Positions 17,842 to 33,906 of a DNA stretch of 64,000 nucleotides are shown one piece after another (position 1 is the first letter of the stretch; every line of letters starts with the position of its first letter). The position numbers and the translations under genes were made by a program. The stretch is from a bacterium (GTDB lineage Bacteria > Bacillota > Bacilli > Lactobacillales > Streptococcaceae). The stretch lies in contig CAJNCF010000001.1 in the NCBI GenBank assembly GCA_905221195.1, positions 62,001 through 126,000 of the forward strand, in the 5' to 3' direction. The notes beneath the pieces are model-generated. The model ran no database searches. It worked only from the letters and a program-made list of their open reading frames with translations, and was not told where the DNA came from.

Positions 17842-18204
17842 ATGATAGTTGGACACGGAATTGACATCGAAGAATTGGCTTCGATAGAAAGCGCAGTTAC
17901 ACGACATGAAGGTTTTGCCAAGCGCGTGCTGACCGCTAAGGAAATGGAACGGTTTACCAGTCTTAAAGGGCGCAGGCAAATAGAATATTTGGCTGGTCGC
18001 TGGTCGGCTAAAGAAGCCTTTTCCAAGGCTATGGGAACGGGCATTGGCAAGCTCGGTTTTCAGGATTTGGAAGTCTTGAATAATGAACGTGGGGCGCCTT
18101 ATTTTAGTCAGTCACCATTTTCAGGAAAGATTTGGCTCTCTATCAGCCACACCGATCAGTTTGTGACAGCCAGTGTCATTTTGGAGGAAAATCATGAAAG
18201 CTAG
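17842..18204 (+). CDS. acpS: holo-[acyl-carrier-protein] synthase AcpS
   Basis: The 120-residue phosphopantetheinyl transferase moves 4'-phosphopantetheine from CoA to acyl carrier protein. It has the two family motifs [11 protein letters not shown] at the N-terminus and [14 protein letters not shown] near residue 50. The start is ambiguous: ATG 17842 gives the usual MIVGHG beginning, and ATG 17836 adds Met-Arg and suits the hairpin-shortened ribosome site better. The 3' end overlaps alr by 11 bases. Confidence 0.93.
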   Translation: MIVGHGIDIEELASIESAVTRHEGFAKRVLTAKEMERFTSLKGRRQIEYLAGRWSAKEAFSKAMGTGIGKLGFQDLEVLNNERGAPYFSQSPFSGKIWLSISHTDQFVTASVILEENHES

Positions 18205-19297
18205 TCCACATAGACCAACCAAGGCTCTGATTCATCTGGGAGCTATTCTACACAATATTCAGCAAATGGGGGCTCATATCCCTCAAGGAACGCTCAAATT
18301 TGCAGTAGTCAAGGCTAATGCCTATGGGCATGGAGCTGTTGCCGTTGCGACGGCTATTCAAGATGATGTTGATGGTTTTTGCGTTTCCAATATCGATGAG
18401 GCCATTGAACTCAGACAGGCTGGACTCAGCAAGAAAATCCTCATTTTAGGAGTTTCTGAAATCGAAGCTGTTTCTCTTGCTAAAGAATATGACATCACCT
18501 TGACTGTTGCTGGACTGGAGTGGATTCAAGTATTGTTAGATAAGGAAGCTGATTTAGCTGGCTTGACTGTCCACCTCAAGATTGACTCAGGCATGGGACG
18601 GATTGGTTTTAGAGAGGCCAGTGAAACTAATCAGGCTCAAGACTTACTCCAACAACATGGAGCTCGCGTTGAAGGAATTTTCACCCACTTTGCGACTGCA
18701 GATGAAGAATCAGATACCTACTTTAATCAGCAGTTAGAACGGTTTAAAACTATTTTGGCCAGTATGAAAGGCCTTCCAGAGCTGGTTCATGCTAGCAACT
18801 CGGCAACGACTCTTTGGCATGCAGAGACTATTTTCAATGCGGTCCGTATGGGAGACGCTATGTATGGTCTCAATCCAAGTGGAGAGGTTTTGGACTTACC
18901 CTATGACTTGAAACCAGCCTTGACCTTGGAATCTGCCTTGGTTCATGTCAAGACAGTTCCAGCTGGAGCCTGCATGGGCTATGGAGCCACCTATCAGGCA
19001 GATAGCGAGCAAGTCATCGCGACTGTTCCAATCGGCTATGCGGACGGCTGGACACGTGACATGCAAAATTTCGCTGTTTTAGTAGATGGGCAAGCATGCC
19101 CAATCGTTGGGCGGGTTTCTATGGACCAAATCACTATTCGTCTGCCTAAGCTTTATCCTCTAGGAACAAAAGTCACCTTGATCGGCACCAACAGGGACAA
19201 GGAAATCACAGCTACTCAGGTAGCTGCCTACCGCGGAACCATTAACTATGAGGTGGTTTGTCTCCTCAGCGATCGCATTCCGAGAGAATATTATTAA
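18194..19297 (+). CDS. alr: alanine racemase
   Basis: The 367-residue PLP enzyme makes D-alanine for peptidoglycan and teichoic acids. The cofactor lysine is in [10 protein letters not shown] (about residue 40). The catalytic tyrosine region is CMGYGATYQ, and the C-terminal domain has [23 protein letters not shown] precedes the ATG at 18194, inside the end of acpS. The acpS-alr pair is conserved across Firmicutes. Confidence 0.96.
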   Translation: MKASPHRPTKALIHLGAILHNIQQMGAHIPQGTLKFAVVKANAYGHGAVAVATAIQDDVDGFCVSNIDEAIELRQAGLSKKILILGVSEIEAVSLAKEYDITLTVAGLEWIQVLLDKEADLAGLTVHLKIDSGMGRIGFREASETNQAQDLLQQHGARVEGIFTHFATADEESDTYFNQQLERFKTILASMKGLPELVHASNSATTLWHAETIFNAVRMGDAMYGLNPSGEVLDLPYDLKPALTLESALVHVKTVPAGACMGYGATYQADSEQVIATVPIGYADGWTRDMQNFAVLVDGQACPIVGRVSMDQITIRLPKLYPLGTKVTLIGTNRDKEITATQVAAYRGTINYEVVCLLSDRIPREYY

Positions 19298-19315
19298 AAA
19301 AGAAAGGAGTGGAGC

Positions 19316-21331
19316 ATGAATCTACACCAACCCTTGCATGTCTTACCTGGTGTGGGACCAAAGTCAGCAGAAAAATACGACAAATTAGGAATTGAAAACT
19401 TGCAAGACCTCTTGCTCTACTTTCCTTTCCGTTATGAAGACTTCAAAACCAAGCAGGTGCTGGAGTTGGAGGACGGAGAAAAGGCTGTTCTGTCTGGTCA
19501 AGTCGTGACTCCTGCCAGTGTCCAGTATTATGGTTTCAAGCGTAATCGCCTGCGTTTTAGCCTCAAACAGGGAGAAGTTGTTTTTGCGGTGAATTTTTTT
19601 AACCAACCCTACCTAGCTGACAAGATTGAACTAGGCGCAACCCTTGCTGTTTTTGGAAAATGGGATCGCGCCAAGGCTAGTCTGACAGGGATGAAGGTTC
19701 TGGCTCAGGTGGAAGATGACCTCCAACCTGTCTATCGTCTGGCTCAGGGAGTTAGTCAGGCCAGTCTGGTTAAGGTCATCAAAACGGCCTTTGATCAGGG
19801 GCTGGACCTCTTGATAGAGGAGAATCTTCCCCAGTCTTTGCTGGACAAATACAAACTCATGTCCCGTTGTCAGGCCGTTCGTGCTATGCACTTTCCTAAG
19901 GATTTGGCAGAATACAAGCAGGCCCTTCGCCGTATCAAGTTTGAGGAACTCTTTTATTTCCAAATGCAATTGCAGACGCTTAAGTCTGAAAATAGAGTTC
20001 AGGGAAGCGGTCTGGTTCTGGAGTGGTCTCAGGAAAAAGTGTCGGCGGTTAAAGAAAGTCTACCTTTTGCCTTGACCCAAGCTCAGGAAAAGAGTTTGCA
20101 GGAGATTTTGGCCGACATGAAGTCCGACCATCACATGAATCGTCTTCTACAAGGGGATGTGGGGAGCGGAAAAACAGTAGTTGCTGGCTTGGCCATGTTT
20201 GCGGCGGTAACAGCTGGCTATCAAGCTGCCCTCATGGTGCCAACAGAAATCCTAGCAGAGCAACATTTTGAGAGTTTGAAGAGCCTTTTTCCAGATTTGA
20301 AACTGGCTCTCTTGACAGGTTCCTTGAAAGTGGCAGAAAAGAGAGAAGTTTTAGAGACTATTGCCAAGGGTGAGGCTGATTTGATTATCGGAACCCATGC
20401 TCTGATACAAGATGGGGTGGATTATGCTCGCCTTGGCTTGATTATCATCGATGAGCAGCACCGTTTTGGTGTGGGGCAAAGGCGGATTTTACGAGAAAAA
20501 GGTGACAATCCTGACGTTCTCATGATGACGGCGACTCCTATTCCACGGACGCTGGCTATCACAGCATTTGGAGATATGGATGTTTCTATTATCGACCAGA
20601 TGCCAGCAGGCCGAAAACCTATTGTGACGCGCTGGATTAAGCATGAGCAACTGCCTCAGGTCTTGACTTGGCTAGAGGGGGAAATCCAAAAAGGTTCTCA
20701 AGCTTATGTCATCTCTCCTTTGATTGAAGAATCAGAAGCTCTGGATTTGAAAAATGCTATTGCCTTATCTGAGGAGTTGACGGCTCATTTTTCAGGTAAG
20801 GCAAAGGTGGCTCTTCTACACGGTAAAATGAAGAGTGACGAAAAAGACCAGATTATGCAGGAGTTCAAAGAGAGAAAAACAGATATTCTGGTTTCGACGA
20901 CAGTTATCGAGGTTGGGGTCAATGTTCCCAATGCGACAGTCATGATTATCATGGATGCTGATCGCTTTGGTCTTAGCCAGCTTCATCAGCTTAGAGGTCG
21001 TGTTGGTCGGGGAGATAAGCAGTCCTATGCTGTTCTCGTTGCTAATCCCAAGACGGATTCTGGGAAAGACCGCATGCGTATCATGACAGAAACCACCAAT
21101 GGATTTGTCCTTGCGGAGGAAGATTTAAAAATGCGTGGTTCAGGTGAGATTTTTGGAACCAGACAATCAGGTCTCCCAGAATTCCAAGTGGCTGATATTA
21201 TCGAAGATTTTCCGATTTTAGAAGAAGCCAGAAAGGTTGCTAGCTACATCAGTTCGATAGAAGGATGGCAAGAGGATCCTGAATGGCGTATGATTGCCCT
21301 TCATCTGGAAAAGAAAGAACATCTAGATTAA
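19316..21331 (+). CDS. recG: ATP-dependent DNA helicase RecG
   Basis: The 671-residue helicase reverses forks and branch-migrates junctions. It has an N-terminal wedge/OB domain (to about residue 150), then helicase motifs: GDVGSGKTV (Walker A), IIDEQHRFG (DEQH), MTATPIPRTL, and the QLRGRVGRG motif. GAAAGGAGTGGAGC precedes the ATG. It follows alr by 18 bases, as in other streptococci. Confidence 0.97.
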   Translation: MNLHQPLHVLPGVGPKSAEKYDKLGIENLQDLLLYFPFRYEDFKTKQVLELEDGEKAVLSGQVVTPASVQYYGFKRNRLRFSLKQGEVVFAVNFFNQPYLADKIELGATLAVFGKWDRAKASLTGMKVLAQVEDDLQPVYRLAQGVSQASLVKVIKTAFDQGLDLLIEENLPQSLLDKYKLMSRCQAVRAMHFPKDLAEYKQALRRIKFEELFYFQMQLQTLKSENRVQGSGLVLEWSQEKVSAVKESLPFALTQAQEKSLQEILADMKSDHHMNRLLQGDVGSGKTVVAGLAMFAAVTAGYQAALMVPTEILAEQHFESLKSLFPDLKLALLTGSLKVAEKREVLETIAKGEADLIIGTHALIQDGVDYARLGLIIIDEQHRFGVGQRRILREKGDNPDVLMMTATPIPRTLAITAFGDMDVSIIDQMPAGRKPIVTRWIKHEQLPQVLTWLEGEIQKGSQAYVISPLIEESEALDLKNAIALSEELTAHFSGKAKVALLHGKMKSDEKDQIMQEFKERKTDILVSTTVIEVGVNVPNATVMIIMDADRFGLSQLHQLRGRVGRGDKQSYAVLVANPKTDSGKDRMRIMTETTNGFVLAEEDLKMRGSGEIFGTRQSGLPEFQVADIIEDFPILEEARKVASYISSIEGWQEDPEWRMIALHLEKKEHLD

Positions 21332-21350
21332 GCTTTCTCTAAGGAAATCT

Positions 21351-21457
21351 TATACTCAATGAAAATCAAAGAGCAAATTAGGAAGCTAGCCGCAAGCTGT
21401 ACTTGAGTACGGTAAGGCGACGCTGACGTGGTTTGAATTTGATTTTCGAAGAGTATT
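21351..21457 (-). repeat. BOX element of the A-C type
   Basis: The 107-base element runs from TATACTCAATGAAAATC to TTTTCGAAGAGTAT, with the inverted ends typical of BOX. Reading the minus strand it has boxA (ends CGTCAGCGTCGCC) joined directly to boxC (CTAGCTTCCTAATTTGCTC), with no boxB. BOX repeats occur in the hundreds in S. pneumoniae and relatives, so this supports the species group. Confidence 0.9.
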
Positions 21458-21518
21458 AAGCTAGCTTTCAGGTTTGACCCTTATACTAGAGTCATCAAAA
21501 AGAAACGAGGACTCTCAC

Positions 21519-21581
21519 ATGACAGTAACAATTAAAGTAAATTACCAAACCACTTTCCAAAAGAAAGAAGCAACAAAATAA
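21519..21581 (+). CDS. possible 20-residue peptide
   Basis: ATG to TAA encodes MTVTIKVNYQTTFQKKEATK. ACGAGG lies 10 bases before the ATG, TATACT is 30 bases upstream, and a strong terminator follows within 20 bases, so the unit has its own beginning and end. The peptide is basic and has no signal sequence. Function unknown; a short regulatory RNA is the main alternative. Confidence 0.5.
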   Translation: MTVTIKVNYQTTFQKKEATK

Positions 21582-21596
21582 GATTGAACAGGGGAA

Positions 21597-21620
21597 AAAG
21601 AGCGTAACTGCTCTTTTTTT
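21597..21620 (+). terminator. terminator after the 20-residue peptide frame
   Basis: AAAAAGAGC and GCTCTTTTTTT pair around GTAACT. Confidence 0.85.
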
Positions 21621-21694
21621 GTTTTTGAAACTACTTTCAGTTCATCATCTCAAAAATAAAGAATCTAAAACCACTTTCTATTTGTTTTTCTTTC

Positions 21695-21723
21695 TTGCGT
21701 TGATTTCTTATATGTGCTACAGT
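21695..21723 (+). promoter_or_regulatory. promoter of the acetyl esterase gene
   Basis: TTGCGT (21695-21700), a 17-base spacer and TACAGT (21718-21723) with TGC as an extended -10. Confidence 0.6.
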
Positions 21724-21725
21724 TG

Positions 21726-21739
21726 TGATAGCGATTACA
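21726..21739. promoter_or_regulatory. cre site (CcpA operator) of the acetyl esterase gene
   Basis: TGATAGCGATTACA fits every position of the consensus TGWNANCGNTNWCA. It lies directly downstream of the -10, which suits repression when a preferred sugar is present. Confidence 0.8.
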
Positions 21740-21757
21740 AAATAAAAGGAGCATGCT

Positions 21758-22738
21758 ATGAAAAATCCAGCTTTGTTAGAAGAAATCAAGACTTATAAAG
21801 GCAGGGATGAGGTTCCAGAAGACTTTGATATTTTCTGGGATGAGGAAGTGAAAAAAGTTTCCACACTTCCAGCCTACCAGTTGGAGGAAAGAGATTTCCA
21901 TATTCCCCAAGTCAAGTGCTTTGAGCTCACTTTTGAAGGAACTAATGCAGGCAAGGTCTATGCACGCGTTGTTCTTCCAAAGAGTGAGAGTAAAGTTCCA
22001 ATAATTTTCCATTTCCATGGTTATATGGGACGTGGCTGGGACTGGGCAGATATGCTGGCCTATACTGTAGCTGGTTACGGTGTTGTCTCCATGGATGTGC
22101 GGGGCCAATCAGGTTATTCACAGGACGGTTTGCGTTCTCCTCTAGGGAATACCGTGAAGGGGCATATCATCCGTGGTGCTGTGGAAGGTCGGAATCATCT
22201 CTTTTATAAGGATGTCTATCTTGATATTTACCAGTTGGTTGAAATTATTGCCAGTCTGCCTGAGGTCGATGAGAAGCGACTTTCTAGCTATGGTGCCTCA
22301 CAAGGTGGTGCTCTAGCCTTGGTTGCAGCAGCGCTCAATCCACGGATTCAGAAAACAGTTTCCATCTATCCCTTCTTGTCAGATTTTAGACGGGTGCTTG
22401 AGATTGGCAATACCAGTGAGGCCTACGACGAACTTTTCCGATATTTCAAGTTTCACGATCCCTTACATGAAACTGAGGAAGACATCATGGCGACCCTTGC
22501 CTATATCGATGTGAAAAATCTTGCCCATCGTATCAAGGGTGAGGTCAAGATGATTACGGGCTTGGATGACGATGTTTGTTATCCTATTACCCAGTTTGCG
22601 ATTTACAACCGTCTGACTTGCGATAAGGCCTATCGTATCATGCCTGAGTATGCTCACGAAGCCATGAATGTTTTTGTCAATGACCAAGTCTTCAACTGGC
22701 TATGTGGTAGTGAGATTCCTTTTAAGTACTTAAAATAA
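21758..22738 (+). CDS. acetyl xylan esterase / cephalosporin C deacetylase family (CE7) esterase
   Basis: The 326-residue alpha/beta hydrolase has the nucleophile elbow GASQGG near residue 184, the acid in GLDDDVCYP and the histidine in PEYAHEA. FHFHGYMGRG forms the oxyanion region, and RGQSG is a family motif. No signal peptide, so it acts inside the cell on imported acetylated sugars. It lies next to the sialic acid locus and has its own cre-controlled promoter. Removal of acetyl groups from imported glycans is likely, but the natural substrate is not shown. Confidence 0.9.
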   Translation: MKNPALLEEIKTYKGRDEVPEDFDIFWDEEVKKVSTLPAYQLEERDFHIPQVKCFELTFEGTNAGKVYARVVLPKSESKVPIIFHFHGYMGRGWDWADMLAYTVAGYGVVSMDVRGQSGYSQDGLRSPLGNTVKGHIIRGAVEGRNHLFYKDVYLDIYQLVEIIASLPEVDEKRLSSYGASQGGALALVAAALNPRIQKTVSIYPFLSDFRRVLEIGNTSEAYDELFRYFKFHDPLHETEEDIMATLAYIDVKNLAHRIKGEVKMITGLDDDVCYPITQFAIYNRLTCDKAYRIMPEYAHEAMNVFVNDQVFNWLCGSEIPFKYLK

Positions 22739-22769
22739 TGAATGAGAGAGTCTAGTATCTTTCTGACAT

Positions 22770-22832
22770 ACTCCTCTTATAGCAGACAGTGAAAACTAAA
22801 AATTCACTAGAAACTATAGGAGGAGTTTTCGC
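22770..22832 (+). terminator. terminator after the acetyl esterase gene
   Basis: ACTCCTCTTATAG pairs with CTATAGGAGGAGT around a loop of about 30 bases, followed by TTTTCGC and TTTTTT. Confidence 0.65.
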
Positions 22833-23011
22833 TTTTTTACAAATTATTGTTTATTATATGGCTAGAATTGTATGGGAAGTTCCAAATAGTTCTTCAATTC
22901 AAATTTCTACATAATCCAGAACATATATCAAATTATATATATCTATATTTCAAAATGCCATTCTTTTTTATGTTTTAAAATAATTTGATGAATGAAATTT
23001 ATATCCAATAA

Positions 23012-23040
23012 TTGCAAGCGATTCCAGCTTATGTTATACT
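23012..23040 (+). promoter_or_regulatory. nanA promoter with overlapping cre site
   Basis: TTGCAA (23012-23017), a 17-base spacer and TATACT (23035-23040) with TGT as an extended -10. The 15 bases from 23012 to 23026 (TTGCAAGCGATTCCA) match the cre consensus WTGNAANCGNWNNCW at every position, so CcpA would block the -35. A 158-base leader follows. Confidence 0.8.
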
Positions 23041-23159
23041 GTAAGAGTAAGTCTAAAACTTAAAGAAATAATATATATTAAAAATAGATTATATATTGAA
23101 AGTCGTGCAGTAGGAAGGAGGGTGAAGCTGTAGGACTTATTAAGTTGTTTGGAATTCTA

Positions 23160-23195
23160 ATGCACAAATTAACTTTGAAAGTTAAAGTGAGGTAA
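23160..23195 (+). other. possible leader frame and hairpin before nanA
   Basis: An ATG at 23160 opens an 11-codon frame (MHKLTLKVKVR) ending three bases before the nanA ATG. It contains TTAACTTT-G-AAAGTTAA (23168-23184), a perfect hairpin just 5' of the GTGAGG ribosome site. Only GGA is visible as its own ribosome site, so translation of this frame is uncertain. Confidence 0.35.
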
Positions 23196-29144
<5,949 letters not shown>

Positions 29145-29189
29145 TTTTGTTTATTGTTTCTATTTGAATTTTTATATTCATCTAAAATA

Positions 29190-29238
29190 AACCAGTCTAG
29201 AATCCTAAAAATTATCTAGGATTTTAGGCTGGTTTTTT
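29190..29238 (+). terminator. terminator after nanA
   Basis: AACCAG and CTGGTT close a long stem that also pairs AATCCTA with TAGGATT, and TTTTTT follows. Confidence 0.8.
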
Positions 29239-29239
29239 A

Positions 29240-29593
29240 GGATTCTTATTCAACTGTAAAGGAACTCTTAAGCTAGATGGACAAGAAAGTTATTTCTTGA
29301 TTCACGAATCGCAAGAAGAAGATGATGATCGGACTCGTATCTATCATAGTACAGAGATGGATGGTGCAATTGCTTATGGTAAACCAGGTAAACGTACTCC
29401 ATTATGGTTATCATCAGTCATTGATAAAGAAATGCGCTATCTGCATGAGATTATGCAAGGAGCTCCAGTATCAGAAGAATTTGCAAAACTATTGACAGGT
29501 GAAGCTGCTCTAGAAGCAATAGCTACTGCAGATGCTTGTACCCAATCTATGTTTGAAGATCGCAAAGTGAAGCTATCTGAGATAGTAAAATAA
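29240..29593 (+). pseudogene. 3' remnant of a Gfo/Idh/MocA oxidoreductase gene
   Basis: The frame from about 29240 reads FNCKGTLKLDGQESYFLIH and continues to SEIVK. It matches, from memory, the last third of the roughly 370-residue oxidoreductase that sits between nanB and nanE in S. pneumoniae. The N-terminal NAD-binding fold is absent, and the homology begins directly after the nanA terminator. The first usable ATG (29297) would give 98 residues with no ribosome site of quality. I read this as a deletion scar. Confidence 0.85.
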
Positions 29594-29614
29594 GTATCGG
29601 TATTCTCTTATAAT

Positions 29615-29673
29615 AAGTCAAGCACCCCTTTGAAAGTACTTTTAAAGGGGGTGTTTGACTTGCTTTCTTTTTA
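29615..29673 (+). terminator. terminator before nanE
   Basis: AAGTCAAGCACCCCTTT pairs with AAAGGGGGTGTTTGACTT, followed by GCTTTCTTTTT. Confidence 0.88.
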
Positions 29674-29701
29674 AAACTGCAATCTATCATAGAACAAACT
29701 C

Positions 29702-29730
29702 TTGAAAGCGCTTTAAAAATAGTATATAAT
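29702..29730 (+). promoter_or_regulatory. promoter of the nanE-sat operon with overlapping cre-like site
   Basis: TTGAAA (29702-29707), a 17-base spacer and TATAAT (29725-29730). TTGAAAGCGCTTTAA (29702-29716) fits the cre consensus except for one position near its 3' end. Confidence 0.78.
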
Positions 29731-29765
29731 TGTCTCATAAGAAAAAAGGAAAAGGAGGAAAAAGG

Positions 29766-30464
29766 ATGCCACAGATTACTAAAGAAGCTTTGATAAATCA
29801 AATTAAAGATGGAATCATTGTTTCTTGTCAGGCCCTTCCTCACGAACCGCTTTATACAGAAGCGGGAGGAGTCATCCCCTTGCTGGTCAAAGCGGCTGAG
29901 CAAGGTGGAGCAGTCGGTATCCGAGCCAATAGTGTTCGTGATATCAAAGAAATAAAGGAGGTTACAAAACTTCCAATTATCGGGATCATCAAACGAGATT
30001 ATCCACCTCAAGAACCCTTCATCACTGCTACTATGAAAGAAGTTGATGAACTAGCAGAACTAGATATTGAAGTGATTGCTCTAGACTGTACTAAACGAGA
30101 ACGCTATGATGGTTTAGAGATTCAGGAGTTTATCCGTCAGGTTAAGGAAAAATATCCTAACCAGCTCTTGATGGCTGATACTAGCACCTTCGAAGAAGGG
30201 TTAGCAGCTGTAGAAGCAGGAATTGACTTCGTTGGAACAACCTTATCAGGTTACACATCTTACAGTCCAAAAGTAGACGGCCCAGATTTTGAACTAATCA
30301 AGAAGCTCTGTGATGCGGGTGTAGATGTCATCGCCGAAGGGAAAATTCATACACCAGAACAAGCCAAACAAATCCTAGGTTACGGAGTAAGAGGCATTGT
30401 TGTTGGTGGCGCTATTACTAGACCAAAAGAGATTACAGAACGCTTTGTTGCGGGTCTCAAATAA
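29766..30464 (+). CDS. nanE: N-acetylmannosamine-6-phosphate 2-epimerase
   Basis: The 232-residue TIM-barrel enzyme converts ManNAc-6-P to GlcNAc-6-P, the third step of sialic acid catabolism. Typical segments are [50 protein letters not shown] and the phosphate-binding [14 protein letters not shown]. The ATG at 29766 follows AAAAGGAGGAAAAAGG. It is the first gene after the cre-controlled promoter. Confidence 0.95.
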   Translation: MPQITKEALINQIKDGIIVSCQALPHEPLYTEAGGVIPLLVKAAEQGGAVGIRANSVRDIKEIKEVTKLPIIGIIKRDYPPQEPFITATMKEVDELAELDIEVIALDCTKRERYDGLEIQEFIRQVKEKYPNQLLMADTSTFEEGLAAVEAGIDFVGTTLSGYTSYSPKVDGPDFELIKKLCDAGVDVIAEGKIHTPEQAKQILGYGVRGIVVGGAITRPKEITERFVAGLK

Positions 30465-30502
30465 CACAATCTAAAATAAGAGGAGAGTGGTGGAATAGCT
30501 GA

Positions 30503-31903
<1,401 letters not shown>

Positions 31904-31922
31904 ACCCTAAACTAGATTTTGT

Positions 31923-31969
31923 AGCCCCTTTTCCCTTTGCACGCTTGTGTAAGAAAAGGGGGCTTTTAT
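31923..31969 (+). terminator. partial terminator after satA
   Basis: AGCCCCTTTTC pairs with GAAAAGGGGGCT, followed by TTTTATTT. Such a hairpin between binding protein and permeases usually allows some read-through. Confidence 0.8.
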
Positions 31970-32038
31970 TTAAAAAGTAAATCATCATTCTCTTAGGAGA
32001 TTATCAATAAAAAAGAAAAGGAAAGAGAGGTGCCTACA

Positions 32039-32926
32039 GTGAAAGTTAATAAAATTCGTATGAGAGAAACTATTATTTCTTATGCTTTCCTAGCGCCAGT
32101 TTTATTCTTCTTTGTTGTCTTTGTTTTAGCACCAATGATTATGGGCTTCATCACAAGTTTCTTTAACTATTCTATGACTAGTTTCCAATTTGTGGGCTTA
32201 GATAACTATATCCGTATGTTTAAAGATCCTGTCTTCACAAAATCTCTGATTAACACAGTTATTTTGGTTATTGGATCAGTTCCTGTAGTTGTTCTCTTCT
32301 CGCTCTTTGTAGCGTCACAGACCTACCATCAAAATGCTATCGCTAGATCATTCTATCGCTTTGTATTCTTCCTTCCAGTTGTTACAGGTAGTGTTGCCGT
32401 AACAGTTGTATGGAAATGGATCTATGATCCACTATCAGGTATCTTGAACTTTGTGCTTAAATCAAGTCATATCATTACTCAAAACATTTCATGGCTTGGT
32501 GATAAGCACTGGGCATTGATGGCGATTATGATTATCCTCTTGACAACTTCAGTTGGTCAACCGATTATCCTCTACATCGCTGCCATGGGTAATATTGATA
32601 ATTCATTGGTTGAAGCTGCTCGCGTTGATGGTGCAACTGAGTTTCAAGTTTTCTGGAAGATTAAATGGCCAAGCCTTCTTCCAACAACTCTTTATATCGC
32701 AATCATCACAACAATTAACTCATTCCAATGTTTCGCCTTGATTCAGCTTTTGACATCTGGTGGTCCAAACTACTCTACAAGTACCTTGATGTACTACCTA
32801 TACGAAAAAGCCTTCCAATTGACAGAGTATGGTTATGCCAACACAATCGGTGTCTTCTTGGCAGTTATGATTGCTATCGTAAGTTTTGTTCAATTTAAAG
32901 TACTCGGAAACGACGTAGAATACTAA
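32039..32926 (+). CDS. satB: sialic acid ABC transporter permease 1
   Basis: The 295-residue protein is a MalF/UgpA-type permease with six hydrophobic segments and the EAA loop (VEAARVDGATEFQVFWKIKWP) that contacts the ATPase. I chose GTG 32039 (reading MKVNKIRMRETI), eight bases after AAGAGAGG; another GTG at 32030 overlaps that ribosome site. It is followed by satC after 15 bases. Confidence 0.88.
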   Translation: MKVNKIRMRETIISYAFLAPVLFFFVVFVLAPMIMGFITSFFNYSMTSFQFVGLDNYIRMFKDPVFTKSLINTVILVIGSVPVVVLFSLFVASQTYHQNAIARSFYRFVFFLPVVTGSVAVTVVWKWIYDPLSGILNFVLKSSHIITQNISWLGDKHWALMAIMIILLTTSVGQPIILYIAAMGNIDNSLVEAARVDGATEFQVFWKIKWPSLLPTTLYIAIITTINSFQCFALIQLLTSGGPNYSTSTLMYYLYEKAFQLTEYGYANTIGVFLAVMIAIVSFVQFKVLGNDVEY

Positions 32927-32941
32927 AGAAAGGAGACAGCT

Positions 32942-33781
32942 ATGCAATCTACAGAAAAAAAACCATTAACAGCCTTTACTGTTATTTCAACAATCATTTT
33001 GCTCTTGTTGACTGTGCTGTTCATCTTTCCATTCTACTGGATTTTGACAGGGGCATTTAAATCACAGCCTGATACAATCGTTATTCCACCACAATGGTTC
33101 CCTAAAATGCCAACCATGGAAAACTTCCAACAACTCATGGTGCAAAACCCTGCTATGCAATGGATGTGGAACTCGGTATTTATCTCATTGGTAACCATGT
33201 TCTTAGTCTGTGCAACTTCATCTCTAGCAGGTTATGTATTGGCTAAAAAACGTTTCTATGGTCAACGTATCCTCTTTGCAATCTTTATTGCTGCCATGGC
33301 ACTTCCAAAACAAGTTGTCCTTGTACCATTGGTACGTATCGTCAACTTCATGGGAATCCACGATACTCTCTGGGCGGTTATCTTGCCTTTGATTGGATGG
33401 CCATTTGGGGTTTTCCTTATGAAACAATTTAGTGAAAATATTCCAACAGAGTTGCTTGAATCAGCTAAAATCGATGGTTGTGGTGAGATTCGTACTTTCT
33501 GGAGCGTAGCCTTCCCAATTGTGAAACCAGGGTTTGCGGCTCTTGCAATCTTTACCTTCATCAATACTTGGAACGACTACTTCATGCAGTTGGTTATGTT
33601 GACTTCACGTAACAATTTGACTATCTCACTCGGGGTTGCGACTATGCAGGCCGAAATGGCAACCAACTATGGTTTAATCATGGCAGGTGCAGCTCTTGCT
33701 GCTGTGCCAATCGTAACAGTCTTCTTAGTATTCCAAAAATCCTTCACACAAGGTATTACTATGGGAGCTGTTAAAGGATAA
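32942..33781 (+). CDS. satC: sialic acid ABC transporter permease 2
   Basis: The 279-residue MalG-type permease has six hydrophobic segments and an EAA loop in the form LESAKIDGCGEIRTFWSVAFP. It would pair with SatB to form the channel. AAAGGAGACAGCT precedes the ATG. A hairpin (CCTCCGACAGT / ACTGTTGGAGG) follows at 33834-33862. Confidence 0.9.
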   Translation: MQSTEKKPLTAFTVISTIILLLLTVLFIFPFYWILTGAFKSQPDTIVIPPQWFPKMPTMENFQQLMVQNPAMQWMWNSVFISLVTMFLVCATSSLAGYVLAKKRFYGQRILFAIFIAAMALPKQVVLVPLVRIVNFMGIHDTLWAVILPLIGWPFGVFLMKQFSENIPTELLESAKIDGCGEIRTFWSVAFPIVKPGFAALAIFTFINTWNDYFMQLVMLTSRNNLTISLGVATMQAEMATNYGLIMAGAALAAVPIVTVFLVFQKSFTQGITMGAVKG

Positions 33782-33833
33782 GAAACGATTTCTTTTACAG
33801 TATCAATTGGCTATTGCTAGCACTATCTAAAAG

Positions 33834-33872
33834 CCTCCGACAGTAAATGACACTGTTGGAGGTGTTAGTTTT
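33834..33872 (+). terminator. hairpin after satC
   Basis: CCTCC-G-ACAGT pairs with ACTGT-T-GGAGG, followed by a weak T-rich run (TGTTAGTTTT). It is probably a partial terminator. Confidence 0.55.
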
Positions 33873-33906
33873 AATCGCTTAATGACGATTTTTAAAGGAG
33901 AAAATA

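Noticed and set aside
29297-29593. Free-standing 98-residue gene
   Set aside because: The reading frame continues upstream with matching oxidoreductase sequence to the nanA terminator and lacks a ribosome site, so it is a remnant of a longer gene.
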